Below are positions 1-6,148 of a stretch of 9,614 nucleotides of DNA, piece after piece. Origin of the DNA: Longicatena sp. (GTDB lineage Bacteria; Bacillota_I; Bacilli_A; Erysipelotrichales; Erysipelotrichaceae). The translations under genes were made by a program, and so were the position numbers. The notes beneath the pieces are model-generated. The model was not told where the DNA came from. It was given only the letters and a program-made list of their open reading frames with translations, and searched no databases. Each line of letters opens with the position of its first letter. The first letter of the stretch is position 1. The DNA is taken from assembly GCA_020025055.1 (NCBI GenBank), contig JAHHST010000057.1:1-9614 (forward strand). Reading direction: 5' to 3'.

Positions 1-13
1 ATATAGTAATATA

Positions 14-40
14 TATGATAATATACTTATAGAAAAGAGG
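14..40 (+). promoter_or_regulatory. Possible -10 box and ribosome site of the XRE gene
   Basis: A TATGATAAT stretch at 14-22 could be a sigma-A -10 element; its -35 partner would fall before the window starts, so the promoter cannot be confirmed. AAAGAGG at 34-40 is a good ribosome site, five bases before the ATG at 46, and it fixes that start. The untranslated leader would be short, about 15-20 bases. Confidence 0.35.
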
Positions 41-45
41 TCTGT

Positions 46-261
46 ATGAAAAATAAAAAACTAAAAATTGCCAGAATCGAATGTGATCTTTCACAGGCAG
101 ATTTAGCTGATCAGATAGGAGTTACAAGACAAACCATTAGTGCCATTGAAAATGGTAGCTATAATCCTACGTTAAAGCTTTGTATCGCTATCTGTAAAGC
201 CACAAACAAAACATTAAATGATTTATTTTGGGAGGTTGATGAAGATGAAAATGAATTCTAA
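46..261 (+). CDS. Small XRE/Cro-type HTH transcriptional regulator
   Basis: A 71-residue protein that is almost entirely one helix-turn-helix domain. The pattern LSQADLADQIGVTRQTISAIENG at about residues 15-37 is the classic Cro/C1 fold: helix 2 at Q17-I24 and recognition helix 3 at T27-E35, followed by YNPTL. The tail is acidic (EVDEDENEF). Proteins of this size and sequence (YozG-like) are common in Firmicutes and usually sit in front of a small membrane protein gene, as here: the next reading frame begins inside the last 17 bases of this one. The likely role is a local, autoregulating repressor; its signal is unknown. The start at 46 is supported by AAAGAGG five bases upstream. The family is secure, the target is not. 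Confidence 0.9.
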   Translation: MKNKKLKIARIECDLSQADLADQIGVTRQTISAIENGSYNPTLKLCIAICKATNKTLNDLFWEVDEDENEF

Positions 262-748
262 ACTAGATGAAAGACAACAACAAATACAATTGAAAACTTT
301 TCGTATTCTTGGAATATTCTTACTAATCTGCATAGGTTTTATGGGCTACTATAAAATGTATAAATACAACACAGTTCCTTATGAATTTTATATTGTACTC
401 ATTGCATTCCTTATTTTATATTTTGCCCCTTATTTGTATAATGATATTCCTCATCCGCAAGATACAAAAGGAAATTACCTTCCTACTAGTTCTAGTAGAA
501 CAGATGTAAAAGTGCGTATCAAGCATTATTTTCAACGCTCTTTTGAGTTTTCCTTATATTTTTCAATCCTAGATATCTTACTACTCCATATCAACACACT
601 TGCCTTAAACAATCTCTTATTTCTCACTTTACTATTCACAATCGGCATTAGTTTTTGTATTGCATTTCCATTGAATATTTTATTAGGAGAATTCCAAATA
701 AAAAAATATAATAAATTGATACAAAAATTAGATGAAGACGATAAGTAA
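245..748 (+). CDS. Four-helix DERQ-motif membrane protein, partner of the XRE regulator
   Basis: A 167-residue integral membrane protein of unknown function. After a short polar N-terminus carrying LDERQQQIQ (residues 7-15) come four hydrophobic segments at about 20-37, 48-66, 103-121 and 124-147. A polar, proline- and serine-rich loop with basic residues lies between helices 2 and 3 (about 67-100), and the tail is charged. A DERQ sequence just before helix 1 is seen in several small Firmicute membrane families that are paired with YozG-like regulators. I start it at the ATG at 245 because GGAGG (231-235) then lies nine bases upstream; ATGs at 239 (three-base gap) and 218 (before the ribosome site) fit worse. 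The 17-base overlap with the regulator suggests translational coupling. The pair resembles known regulator/membrane-protein modules, but no substrate or toxin role can be read from the sequence. Confidence 0.75.
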   Translation: MKMNSKLDERQQQIQLKTFRILGIFLLICIGFMGYYKMYKYNTVPYEFYIVLIAFLILYFAPYLYNDIPHPQDTKGNYLPTSSSRTDVKVRIKHYFQRSFEFSLYFSILDILLLHINTLALNNLLFLTLLFTIGISFCIAFPLNILLGEFQIKKYNKLIQKLDEDDK

Positions 749-804
749 AAAGGAATAATTCCAATGTCATGAACTTCATAACATTGTGAATCATTCCTTT
801 TTTT
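747..804. terminator. Bidirectional rho-independent terminator between convergent genes
   Basis: A long interrupted hairpin fills the whole gap. AAAAAGGAAT (747-756) pairs with ATTCCTTTTT (793-802), ATTC (758-761) with GAAT (788-791), AATGT (763-767) with ACATT (781-785), and ATGAA (769-773) with TTCAT (775-779), giving about 24 pairs with one- or two-base interruptions. The plus strand ends in a T-run (798-804), and the A-run at 747-751 gives a T-run on the minus strand. It therefore serves both the DERQ gene, whose stop ends at 748, and the MFS gene, whose stop begins at 803. Confidence 0.85.
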
Positions 805-2035
805 ATTCTACTCCAGCGTTTTCGTATACCTTCTTTATTTCACTTCGTTTCATCCATATCGTTCGAACATAAAAGATAAACATAAAGATTGCGCATAATG
901 TAATTGTTACTCTAGCTTCCAAATATTCTCCCATAAATCCAATAAGAATAGTAAAAATAGAACTCATAAATAAGATAGAAATATCAAGATATGCATTCAA
1001 TCTTGCTCGTATATGATCTGGAATATATTGTTGAATAGCACTTTGTCTTGTTGTTGCACTATTAATTCCTAAAAATCCACACACTCCTCTATTAATCAAC
1101 ATCCATGGATATGGAATCCATAACAAGCACATATCCATAATTTGATAAATTTGGTTGATTCCATATACAAAGTAAAATTGTTTCTTTTTTTCTATTTTCA
1201 CATGATAGTGTAAAACACCACCGATGCTTCTTCCAATAAACTCGGCAGCCGAAAATAAAGCATACATAGCACTAGTAAATCCTGATGTCATTCTAAAAAA
1301 TGATACCAATACTGGCGAATACCCTGTATTTATACCATTCGTCATCGCCATATAAGAAAACATTCTTTTAAGTCCTTTTTCCTTTTTTAAATAATCTACT
1401 ACTTCTTTGATATCTTGCCACCATAAAGAAATATTAAATTTTTGATTATCCTTTTTTAACTTTTGATTCACTTCTACTTTACACTCTATTATAGCCGCAA
1501 CAATTGAAAAAACACCTTGCATTAATAAAATCCAAGAAATTCCTACCCATTCCATAAGAAGAGCAGCAATCGGCATCATAATCACTTGTAAAACCGGATA
1601 TAATAAAGCTGATATACTATATCCTTTTTCTTCCATTCCTTTTGGAATTACATTAGGATAAATACTATTATACGCAAGCATATCAGCACTATTGATCATT
1701 GCTAAAAATAACGAGAAAAACAAATACCCTACATAATGAAAAGGATAATTCATCAAATAAATTCCTGCCACTAAATATAGAATTCCGTTGATAACATCTC
1801 CACCTACTAAAAATATTTTTCGAGAAAACCGATCCATACATGGAGCTAATATTAATGGAACAATGAAACCTGGTATAAATTGAATTGCTAAAATAATTGC
1901 AGATGCAAGTGTACTTTTTGTCTCATCAAACACTAAGAATGATAAAGCAAAATTACTTGCAATACCTCCAATACAACCAAAAATGGTTGCTACAATTAGC
2001 CTTGTATAATTTTTTGTCCATAATGTTTTATTCAT
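803..2035 (-). CDS. MFS transporter (12-helix efflux or uptake permease)
   Basis: A 410-residue polytopic membrane protein of typical major-facilitator length. The first helix lies at about 12-34. The loop between helices 2 and 3 holds a recognisable motif A, APCMDRFSRK (residues 64-73, with Asp68, Arg69, Arg72 and Lys73). A charged central loop at about 190-220, rich in lysine, separates the two six-helix halves. No substrate can be assigned; the nearest general resemblance is to drug or metabolite efflux members. The ATG at 2035 has GAGGTGAT (2039-2046) with the GAGG core seven bases away, so the start is firm. It lies 93 bases downstream of the HTH-TPR regulator on the same strand and may be read through from it or from its own promoter. 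That placement suggests the regulator controls it. Transcription ends at the hairpin abutting its stop codon. Confidence 0.88.
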   Translation of the reverse strand: MNKTLWTKNYTRLIVATIFGCIGGIASNFALSFLVFDETKSTLASAIILAIQFIPGFIVPLILAPCMDRFSRKIFLVGGDVINGILYLVAGIYLMNYPFHYVGYLFFSLFLAMINSADMLAYNSIYPNVIPKGMEEKGYSISALLYPVLQVIMMPIAALLMEWVGISWILLMQGVFSIVAAIIECKVEVNQKLKKDNQKFNISLWWQDIKEVVDYLKKEKGLKRMFSYMAMTNGINTGYSPVLVSFFRMTSGFTSAMYALFSAAEFIGRSIGGVLHYHVKIEKKKQFYFVYGINQIYQIMDMCLLWIPYPWMLINRGVCGFLGINSATTRQSAIQQYIPDHIRARLNAYLDISILFMSSIFTILIGFMGEYLEARVTITLCAIFMFIFYVRTIWMKRSEIKKVYENAGVE

Positions 2036-2053
2036 AACATCACCTCGTAAAAA

Positions 2054-2092
2054 ATTATATCATCATATTTTCTTCACGAGTAGTTATGATAT
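2054..2092 (-). promoter_or_regulatory. Candidate -10 box and small inverted repeat before the MFS gene
   Basis: Read on the minus strand, a perfect TATAAT lies at 2059-2054, about 19 bases before the MFS start codon. No convincing -35 lies 16-18 bases upstream, so an activator may be needed. ATATCAT (2057-2063) and ATGATAT (2086-2092) form a 7-bp inverted repeat that overlaps the -10. The region is very AT-rich, so the repeat could be chance. Confidence 0.35.
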
Positions 2093-2128
2093 TTGGGACA
2101 ATTTTATTAAATTTTTCACACTCACTTG

Positions 2129-3262
2129 CTATTTTTTTCGATAATTAGGAAAATAGTTTAAAAGATCATATGCAATTTTATATTGTCTATGATACTCATA
2201 CCATTCCAATAACCAAGGTAAATGAAATAAACAAAAACCAATCGGTAAATGTTCATAACACTGTTGAAAACATTCTATTAATTTATGATAATATTCTTTC
2301 CTATCTAAATAATCTTTGTTTTTCAAACGAAATTCAATCAACTTACACATCTTTAAGGCTAATTCTTCATTTGGTATATTCGTGTCATTTTTCATATTTT
2401 CTAATGTTTCTAATGCTTCTTTTTTATATCCTAATGCTTCATAACATATTGCTAACTTATGATAATGCAATACACTGTTAAGATGATGATTTTGAAAATA
2501 TACAATTGCATCTTCATATTTTTTCATTTCTACTTGTGTAGACGCAATATTATACTCAATTGCTTCTAAATCACAATCTACATTTTTTAAATCTTTACCA
2601 ATCATTTTCGCAATCATATAATGATGCATCATATAATCATAGTTTTGAATATTACAATAACAATTTCCAATATATATTTGAGCATAAAACATAATATAAA
2701 CAAACCCTTTATTTGAAGCTAATTGATATGCTTCTTTTAATTGTTCAATTGCATTAAATATATGTCCTTTTTTCGATTCTGCTACCCCATATCGATAAAT
2801 AAAAAATACATTTGGATATAATGCAATCGCCTCTTCATACCGTTTTTGTAAATATCTTTGAATCGCTAGTTGTCTTTTATCCATACAAGCTTCTAATGCT
2901 TCATATAGTGGTTTACCGGACTGTAATAATGCTTCAATTAACAAATAATCAATTCCCCAGTTACTATATTCAAAAGATTTCCAATCGTTCTTTTGTAATT
3001 CATGAATTGCCTCATCTTTATGATATGAAAAAATGAATTCATATAGTAATTCTATAAAATTTTGATCTTGTTTATCCTTTTTTTCATTCCATTGAATTCC
3101 TAGTTTTTGAAATAATAAGATAATAATTTCTGATGAAGGAGTTACTTTTCCTTGTTCAATTTTCGATAAATAAGATACTGTACAAATACCTTTACATAAT
3201 CCTTCCTGACTCCAGTTTTTATGAAGTCTTTCTTTACGAATTAAAAAATTAGAAAGATTCAA
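2129..3262 (-). CDS. HTH-TPR transcriptional regulator (PlcR/Rgg-like architecture)
   Basis: About 377 residues from the TTG at 3262: an N-terminal XRE-type helix-turn-helix (about residues 4-57; WSQEGLCKGICTVSYLSKIEQG at 17-38) followed by a helical region with tetratricopeptide-like repeats. Examples are RYGVAESKKGHIFNAIEQL, YEDAIVYFQ and LAICYEALGYKKEALETLE. This layout matches the RRNPP regulators (PlcR, Rgg, ComR), whose TPR domain often binds a secreted signalling peptide. I prefer the TTG start (protein MNLSNFLIRK...) because AGAGTGGTGAT, close to the GGTGAT part of the ribosome-binding consensus, ends four bases upstream. In-frame GTGs at 3274 and 3271 are alternatives. Divergent from the split LysO genes and upstream of the MFS gene, it may control both. 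No convincing peptide gene is visible, so the ligand is open. Its arginine codons are mixed (AGA, AGG, CGG, CGT), unlike the CGT-rich hypD, which suggests low expression. Confidence 0.82.
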   Translation of the reverse strand: MNLSNFLIRKERLHKNWSQEGLCKGICTVSYLSKIEQGKVTPSSEIIILLFQKLGIQWNEKKDKQDQNFIELLYEFIFSYHKDEAIHELQKNDWKSFEYSNWGIDYLLIEALLQSGKPLYEALEACMDKRQLAIQRYLQKRYEEAIALYPNVFFIYRYGVAESKKGHIFNAIEQLKEAYQLASNKGFVYIMFYAQIYIGNCYCNIQNYDYMMHHYMIAKMIGKDLKNVDCDLEAIEYNIASTQVEMKKYEDAIVYFQNHHLNSVLHYHKLAICYEALGYKKEALETLENMKNDTNIPNEELALKMCKLIEFRLKNKDYLDRKEYYHKLIECFQQCYEHLPIGFCLFHLPWLLEWYEYHRQYKIAYDLLNYFPNYRKK

Positions 3263-3285
3263 ATAAATCACCACTCTTTCATTTA

Positions 3286-3291
3286 ATTATA
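3286..3291 (-). promoter_or_regulatory. -10 box of the HTH-TPR regulator
   Basis: The minus strand has a perfect TATAAT here, preceded by a T-rich stretch with no good -35 hexamer at 16-18 bases. Transcription would start near 3279, giving a leader of only about 17 bases before the TTG start. That leaves just enough room for the AGAGTGGTGAT ribosome site. Confidence 0.45.
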
Positions 3292-3296
3292 ATAAA

Positions 3297-3355
3297 AAAA
3301 TGTAAAAAAGAAATATATATTTTATATTAAAATAATGACTTTTTTTCTACATTTT
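3297..3355. promoter_or_regulatory. Inverted repeat spanning the divergent promoters
   Basis: AAAATGTA (3297-3304) followed by AAAAAG (3305-3310) is mirrored by CTTTTT (3339-3344) and, three bases later, TACATTTT (3348-3355). The left arm lies just upstream of the regulator's -10, and the right arm covers the spacer of the lysO promoter. It is placed as an operator for autoregulation and joint control would be. The arms are AT-rich and the spacing long, so function is inferred. Confidence 0.4.
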
Positions 3356-3363
3356 GATAAAAT
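3335..3363 (+). promoter_or_regulatory. Extended -10 promoter of the split lysO genes
   Basis: ATGACT (3335-3340; TGAC core of TTGACA), a 17-base spacer and TAAAAT (3358-3363), the last preceded by TG plus one base (an extended -10). Transcription would begin near 3370, about 30 bases before the start codon. That is too short for a lysine riboswitch, so control is probably at initiation. Confidence 0.55.
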
Positions 3364-3401
3364 GATGCGGTATACCGTACAAAGAAGAAGGTGGAGTGCA
3401 T

Positions 3402-3698
3402 ATGGATACTATTATCATTATGTGTATAGGAATTATTGTAGGACGTTTTTTATTTACTGACCGAATGAAAAAAGGCAATGAATACATATCTTTAACTTGT
3501 ACATTTTTACTAATTTTTGCGATGGGTGTCATGCTAGGAAAAAAAGAAAATTTCCTTCAAGAACTATCCTCTCTTGGACTATATAGTTTTCTATTTTTTG
3601 CCATACCAACCATCTTATCTATCATTTTCGTTTATATGTTAACACAGCGATATTTACTAAATAATAAATCAAATAAAAAAAAGGAGTTGGAAAAATGA
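3402..3698 (+). CDS. LysO-type lysine exporter, N-terminal subunit (DUF340)
   Basis: A 98-residue membrane protein with three hydrophobic segments (about 2-18, 29-46 and 57-82) and a basic C-terminal tail rich in lysine and asparagine. It matches the N-terminal part of the LysO/YbjE family (DUF340), which exports L-lysine and some analogues across the inner membrane. In Escherichia coli this is one protein of about 300 residues; here the rest is in the next gene. The ATG at 3402 is chosen because AAGGTGGAG (3388-3396) ends five bases before it; a GTG at 3396 would lie inside the ribosome site. Its stop overlaps the next start by four bases (ATGA), a sign of coupled translation of two halves of one transporter. 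Split forms of this family occur in other Firmicutes, so this is unlikely to be a frameshift. Confidence 0.78.
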   Translation: MDTIIIMCIGIIVGRFLFTDRMKKGNEYISLTCTFLLIFAMGVMLGKKENFLQELSSLGLYSFLFFAIPTILSIIFVYMLTQRYLLNNKSNKKKELEK

Positions 3699-4291
3699 TT
3701 GTTATACTTACACTTCTTTCCTTATTTTTAGGGCTTGCTTGTGGATTACTAAACCTTGATCACACAATCATTTCATGGATTAGTCAAAACACCGATTATA
3801 TTCTTTATCTATTAATGTTTTCTGTTGGAATTAGTGTTGGAATGCAACATGGAATTATGACCAAAATACGTGAATTTCATTTTCGTATCTTTATCATTCC
3901 TTTAGGAATTGTGATTGGATCAATCTTAGGAGGTTATATTTGTTCAGTATTATTACAATTACCAACACGCTATGGAACAGCTATTGCAAGTGGTATGGGA
4001 TGGTATAGTTTAGCAGGAGCTACAATTAGTAATTTGGTGAACGCTGATTTAGGAAGTATTGCCTTTATGAGTAATCTTATGAGAGAAATTTTTACTTTCA
4101 TACTAATTCCTTTTTTAGCAATCAAACTGAATAGTTATACATGTATTGCTTCTGCTGGTGCAACTAGCGAAGATACAACACTTCCTATGATCTTAAAATA
4201 TACAAGTGAAGAAGTGGTTGTATTATCTGTTTTAAACGGAATCATTTGTTCCTTTTTCGTACCTATTCTTATTTCTATATTTTTAGCATAA
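3695..4291 (+). CDS. LysO-type lysine exporter, C-terminal subunit (DUF340)
   Basis: A 198-residue integral membrane protein with about five hydrophobic stretches, matching the larger C-terminal part of LysO. Family signatures are visible: SGMGWYSLAGA (99-109), LMREIFTFILIPFLA (128-142) and AGATSEDTTLP (154-164). Asp22, Asp34, Asp118 and Glu131 lie in or near membrane segments and are candidates for the buried acidic residues on which lysine/proton exchange depends in this family. Its ribosome site AAGGAG (3681-3686) lies inside the upstream gene, eight bases before the ATG, so the two subunits should be made in similar amounts. Together they total 296 residues, close to the single-chain exporter. 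Lysine export is inferred from the family; the substrate was not checked. Confidence 0.85.
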   Translation: MIVILTLLSLFLGLACGLLNLDHTIISWISQNTDYILYLLMFSVGISVGMQHGIMTKIREFHFRIFIIPLGIVIGSILGGYICSVLLQLPTRYGTAIASGMGWYSLAGATISNLVNADLGSIAFMSNLMREIFTFILIPFLAIKLNSYTCIASAGATSEDTTLPMILKYTSEEVVVLSVLNGIICSFFVPILISIFLA

Positions 4292-4301
4292 AATAAATCT
4301 A

Positions 4302-4350
4302 GGATTAAATTAATCTTAAAATTATCTTGAGGTTAATTTATCCTTTTTTT
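4302..4350 (+). terminator. Terminator of the lysO transcript
   Basis: GGATTAAATTAA (4302-4313) pairs with TTAATTTATCC (4333-4343) with one bulged base, and the loop can form a small inner stem. Seven T residues follow (4344-4350). It starts 11 bases after the lysO stop codon. Confidence 0.8.
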
Positions 4351-4361
4351 GTTTATCTATG

Positions 4362-4414
4362 AAAAAAGAGCTGTAACAGTTGAACAACTTAAAATTATTC
4401 AACGATTACAACTC
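4362..4414 (-). terminator. Terminator of the hydroxyproline operon
   Basis: On the minus strand the stem is GAG/CTC (4368-4370 with 4412-4414), TGTAA/TTACA (4372-4376 with 4406-4410) and GTTGAA/TTCAAC (4379-4384 with 4398-4403), separated by small internal loops. A T-run follows, formed by the six A residues at 4362-4367. It lies 14 bases after the stop codon of the last operon gene and back-to-back with the lysO terminator. Confidence 0.8.
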
Positions 4415-4427
4415 TAACTTAATTATC

Positions 4428-5300
4428 TTATGCTTTTTTATTTGCGTGAGCTGCTTTTAACATTACTGTAGAAGTATAAATAGTTACCGCTACAACAATC
4501 CATTTTAATACCGTGATTGGTAATGATTTAATTACTAACGAAGCAATTAAAGTACCAATACTTCCAAAAATACACATAGATAATGCTGATTTACGGTTAT
4601 ATGCACCTTCTTTAATAAATTTAACAGATGCAGGTGGCATTAAGAACGCACATGATCCCATCATAATTGGGAATGCAACATTTACAGACATTCCTAATAA
4701 ACTTACAACTACCATACATGGATTATATAATCCAACACCTGCAGTCATTAAAGCACCTAAAACAAAGTTAATAATACCAGCAATTACTAATTTTCCAGCA
4801 CTTAAGCCAATGGCATCTCCTCCAACTGGCATTAAATTTAATAATCCAGCTAACATAATAATTGCTGTTGTTGCAAGTGCAACCCCCATAACTAAACGAA
4901 TTTTATTTTCAGGTAATTTAGCAACAATACCAGCACCTAAGACAGCACCAATCATTGCAGCTGCTAACATAACAACTAATGTTAAAGGTTCTACTTTAAT
5001 AATTGTTGTAAAAATCAATGCTTGTAATAATACTGGAATTGTATTCGCAACATTCATTGTTCCAGGAATCAATTGATCCCTTGTCTGTTTTGTGAATTTT
5101 AATAATGCTGTTTGCGGAGCAAATGCACCAATTCCTAATGGATCAAAAAAGTTTACAAATCCACCAATAAGCCCTGTTTTCCACCATGATACATCACTTT
5201 CAAGTTCATTTCTATGTTTATAAATATCATATCCAAAATATGCTATATATCCAACTAGCATAATAAGTAATAAAACTATAATAATTGTTGTAATATTCAT
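4428..5300 (-). CDS. TauE/SafE-family membrane permease, last gene of the hydroxyproline operon
   Basis: A 290-residue membrane protein with about eight hydrophobic segments, the first at 4-24. It shows the internal duplication of the TauE/SafE (DUF81) family: GGFVNFFDPLGIGAF (46-60) in the first half is answered by AGVGLYNPCMVVV (187-199) in the second, each a glycine- and proline-broken re-entrant-like stretch after a helix. Characterised or proposed members carry sulfite, sulfoacetate or related organosulfur anions, but annotation by family says little about the cargo here. It begins 27 bases after the proC stop, with a modest GAGAG site before its ATG, and is followed directly by the operon terminator, so it is co-transcribed with hydroxyproline catabolism genes. 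No sulfur gene is in view. I infer a role in importing hydroxyproline or moving proline or another product, but family membership alone equally allows an unrelated anion. Confidence 0.8.
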   Translation of the reverse strand: MNITTIIIVLLLIMLVGYIAYFGYDIYKHRNELESDVSWWKTGLIGGFVNFFDPLGIGAFAPQTALLKFTKQTRDQLIPGTMNVANTIPVLLQALIFTTIIKVEPLTLVVMLAAAMIGAVLGAGIVAKLPENKIRLVMGVALATTAIIMLAGLLNLMPVGGDAIGLSAGKLVIAGIINFVLGALMTAGVGLYNPCMVVVSLLGMSVNVAFPIMMGSCAFLMPPASVKFIKEGAYNRKSALSMCIFGSIGTLIASLVIKSLPITVLKWIVVAVTIYTSTVMLKAAHANKKA

Positions 5301-5327
5301 ACTATCTCTCGTTTTGTGCCCTTTCTA

Positions 5328-6134
5328 CTATTTTGACATTTCGCGTGATTTATCTGCACATGCTTTCATTGCTTGCATTACACTACTTCTAAATCCTGTT
5401 TCTTCTAATTTTGCTACTGCTGCAATGGTTGTTCCAGCTGGAGAACATACCATATCTTTTAATTCCCCTGGATGTTTTCCTGTTTGTAACACCATTTGTG
5501 CAGATCCTAATACTGCTTGAGCCGCAAATTTATATGCTTGAGGTCTTGGCATACCTTCTAATACAGCTGCATCAGCCATAGCTTCAATAAACATATATAC
5601 ATATGCTGGACTTGAACCGCTAACTGCAGTAACTGCATCCATTAAATGCTCTGCAACAATTTCACTTTTTCCAAAGCTGTTAAACATTGCAACTACATCA
5701 TCAATTTCTTCTTTACTCATATTTTTACTTGGAGCAATAGCTGCCATTCCTTCCCCGACTAAAGCAGGTGTATTTGGCATTACTTTAGCAATTTTTAAAT
5801 CTTTTCCAAATAATTCTTTAACTGCTGCACTTGATTGACCAGCTGCAATCACTACGATAATAGCATCATCTTTTACTACATCTTTAATTCCACTAATAAC
5901 AACTGGATAAAATTGTGGTTTTACACTTAACACAATTACATCACAAGTAGATGCAACCACTGTATTATCCGTTGTTGTATTTACACCATAATTTTCTTTC
6001 ACAATTTCTAAACTTTTTTCACTAATATCTGATACATAGATATTTTCTTTTTCTACTAATCCTGCACGAATGATACCACCAATCATAGCACCACCCATAT
6101 TTCCACTACCAATAAATCCTATTTTACGATTCAT
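5328..6134 (-). CDS. proC: Pyrroline-5-carboxylate reductase
   Basis: A 268-residue soluble enzyme that reduces (S)-1-pyrroline-5-carboxylate to L-proline with NAD(P)H. The N-terminal Rossmann motif IGFIGSGNMG is at residues 5-14; VLSVKP follows around residue 76, and AVSGSSPAYVY around residue 160 begins the C-terminal helical dimerisation domain. The family signature SPAGTTI with EETGFR lies near residue 232 onward; most homologues have SPGGTT, so the alanine is a small variation. I start at the ATG at 6134, seven bases after AGGAG (6142-6146); a GTG at 6149 would overlap the hypD stop and lies before the ribosome site. It lies 14 bases downstream of hypD. In this setting it takes the product of the dehydratase, completing hydroxyproline-to-proline conversion, rather than serving only glutamate-derived synthesis. 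Confidence 0.95.
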   Translation of the reverse strand: MNRKIGFIGSGNMGGAMIGGIIRAGLVEKENIYVSDISEKSLEIVKENYGVNTTTDNTVVASTCDVIVLSVKPQFYPVVISGIKDVVKDDAIIVVIAAGQSSAAVKELFGKDLKIAKVMPNTPALVGEGMAAIAPSKNMSKEEIDDVVAMFNSFGKSEIVAEHLMDAVTAVSGSSPAYVYMFIEAMADAAVLEGMPRPQAYKFAAQAVLGSAQMVLQTGKHPGELKDMVCSPAGTTIAAVAKLEETGFRSSVMQAMKACADKSREMSK

Positions 6135-6148
6135 AATCTTTCTCCTCA

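Noticed and set aside
2084..2125. Minus-strand GTG-started 13-codon ORF between the regulator and the MFS gene, a possible signal peptide for the HTH-TPR regulator.
   Set aside because: It has no ribosome site and no signal-peptide-like hydrophobic part, and it is too short to stand out from chance in AT-rich DNA.
2170..3036. Plus-strand open frames at 2170-2481 and 2812-3036.
   Set aside because: They lie antisense within the HTH-TPR gene, lack ribosome sites and show no domain features.
3275..3401. Possible lysine riboswitch before the lysO genes.
   Set aside because: The predicted leader after the promoter is only about 30 bases and AT-rich. A lysine riboswitch needs about 170 bases with conserved stems.
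4513..5076. Long plus-strand open frame of 187 codons inside the TauE/SafE gene.
   Set aside because: It is an antisense shadow: the minus-strand protein has clear family features, while this translation has no ribosome site or recognisable domain.
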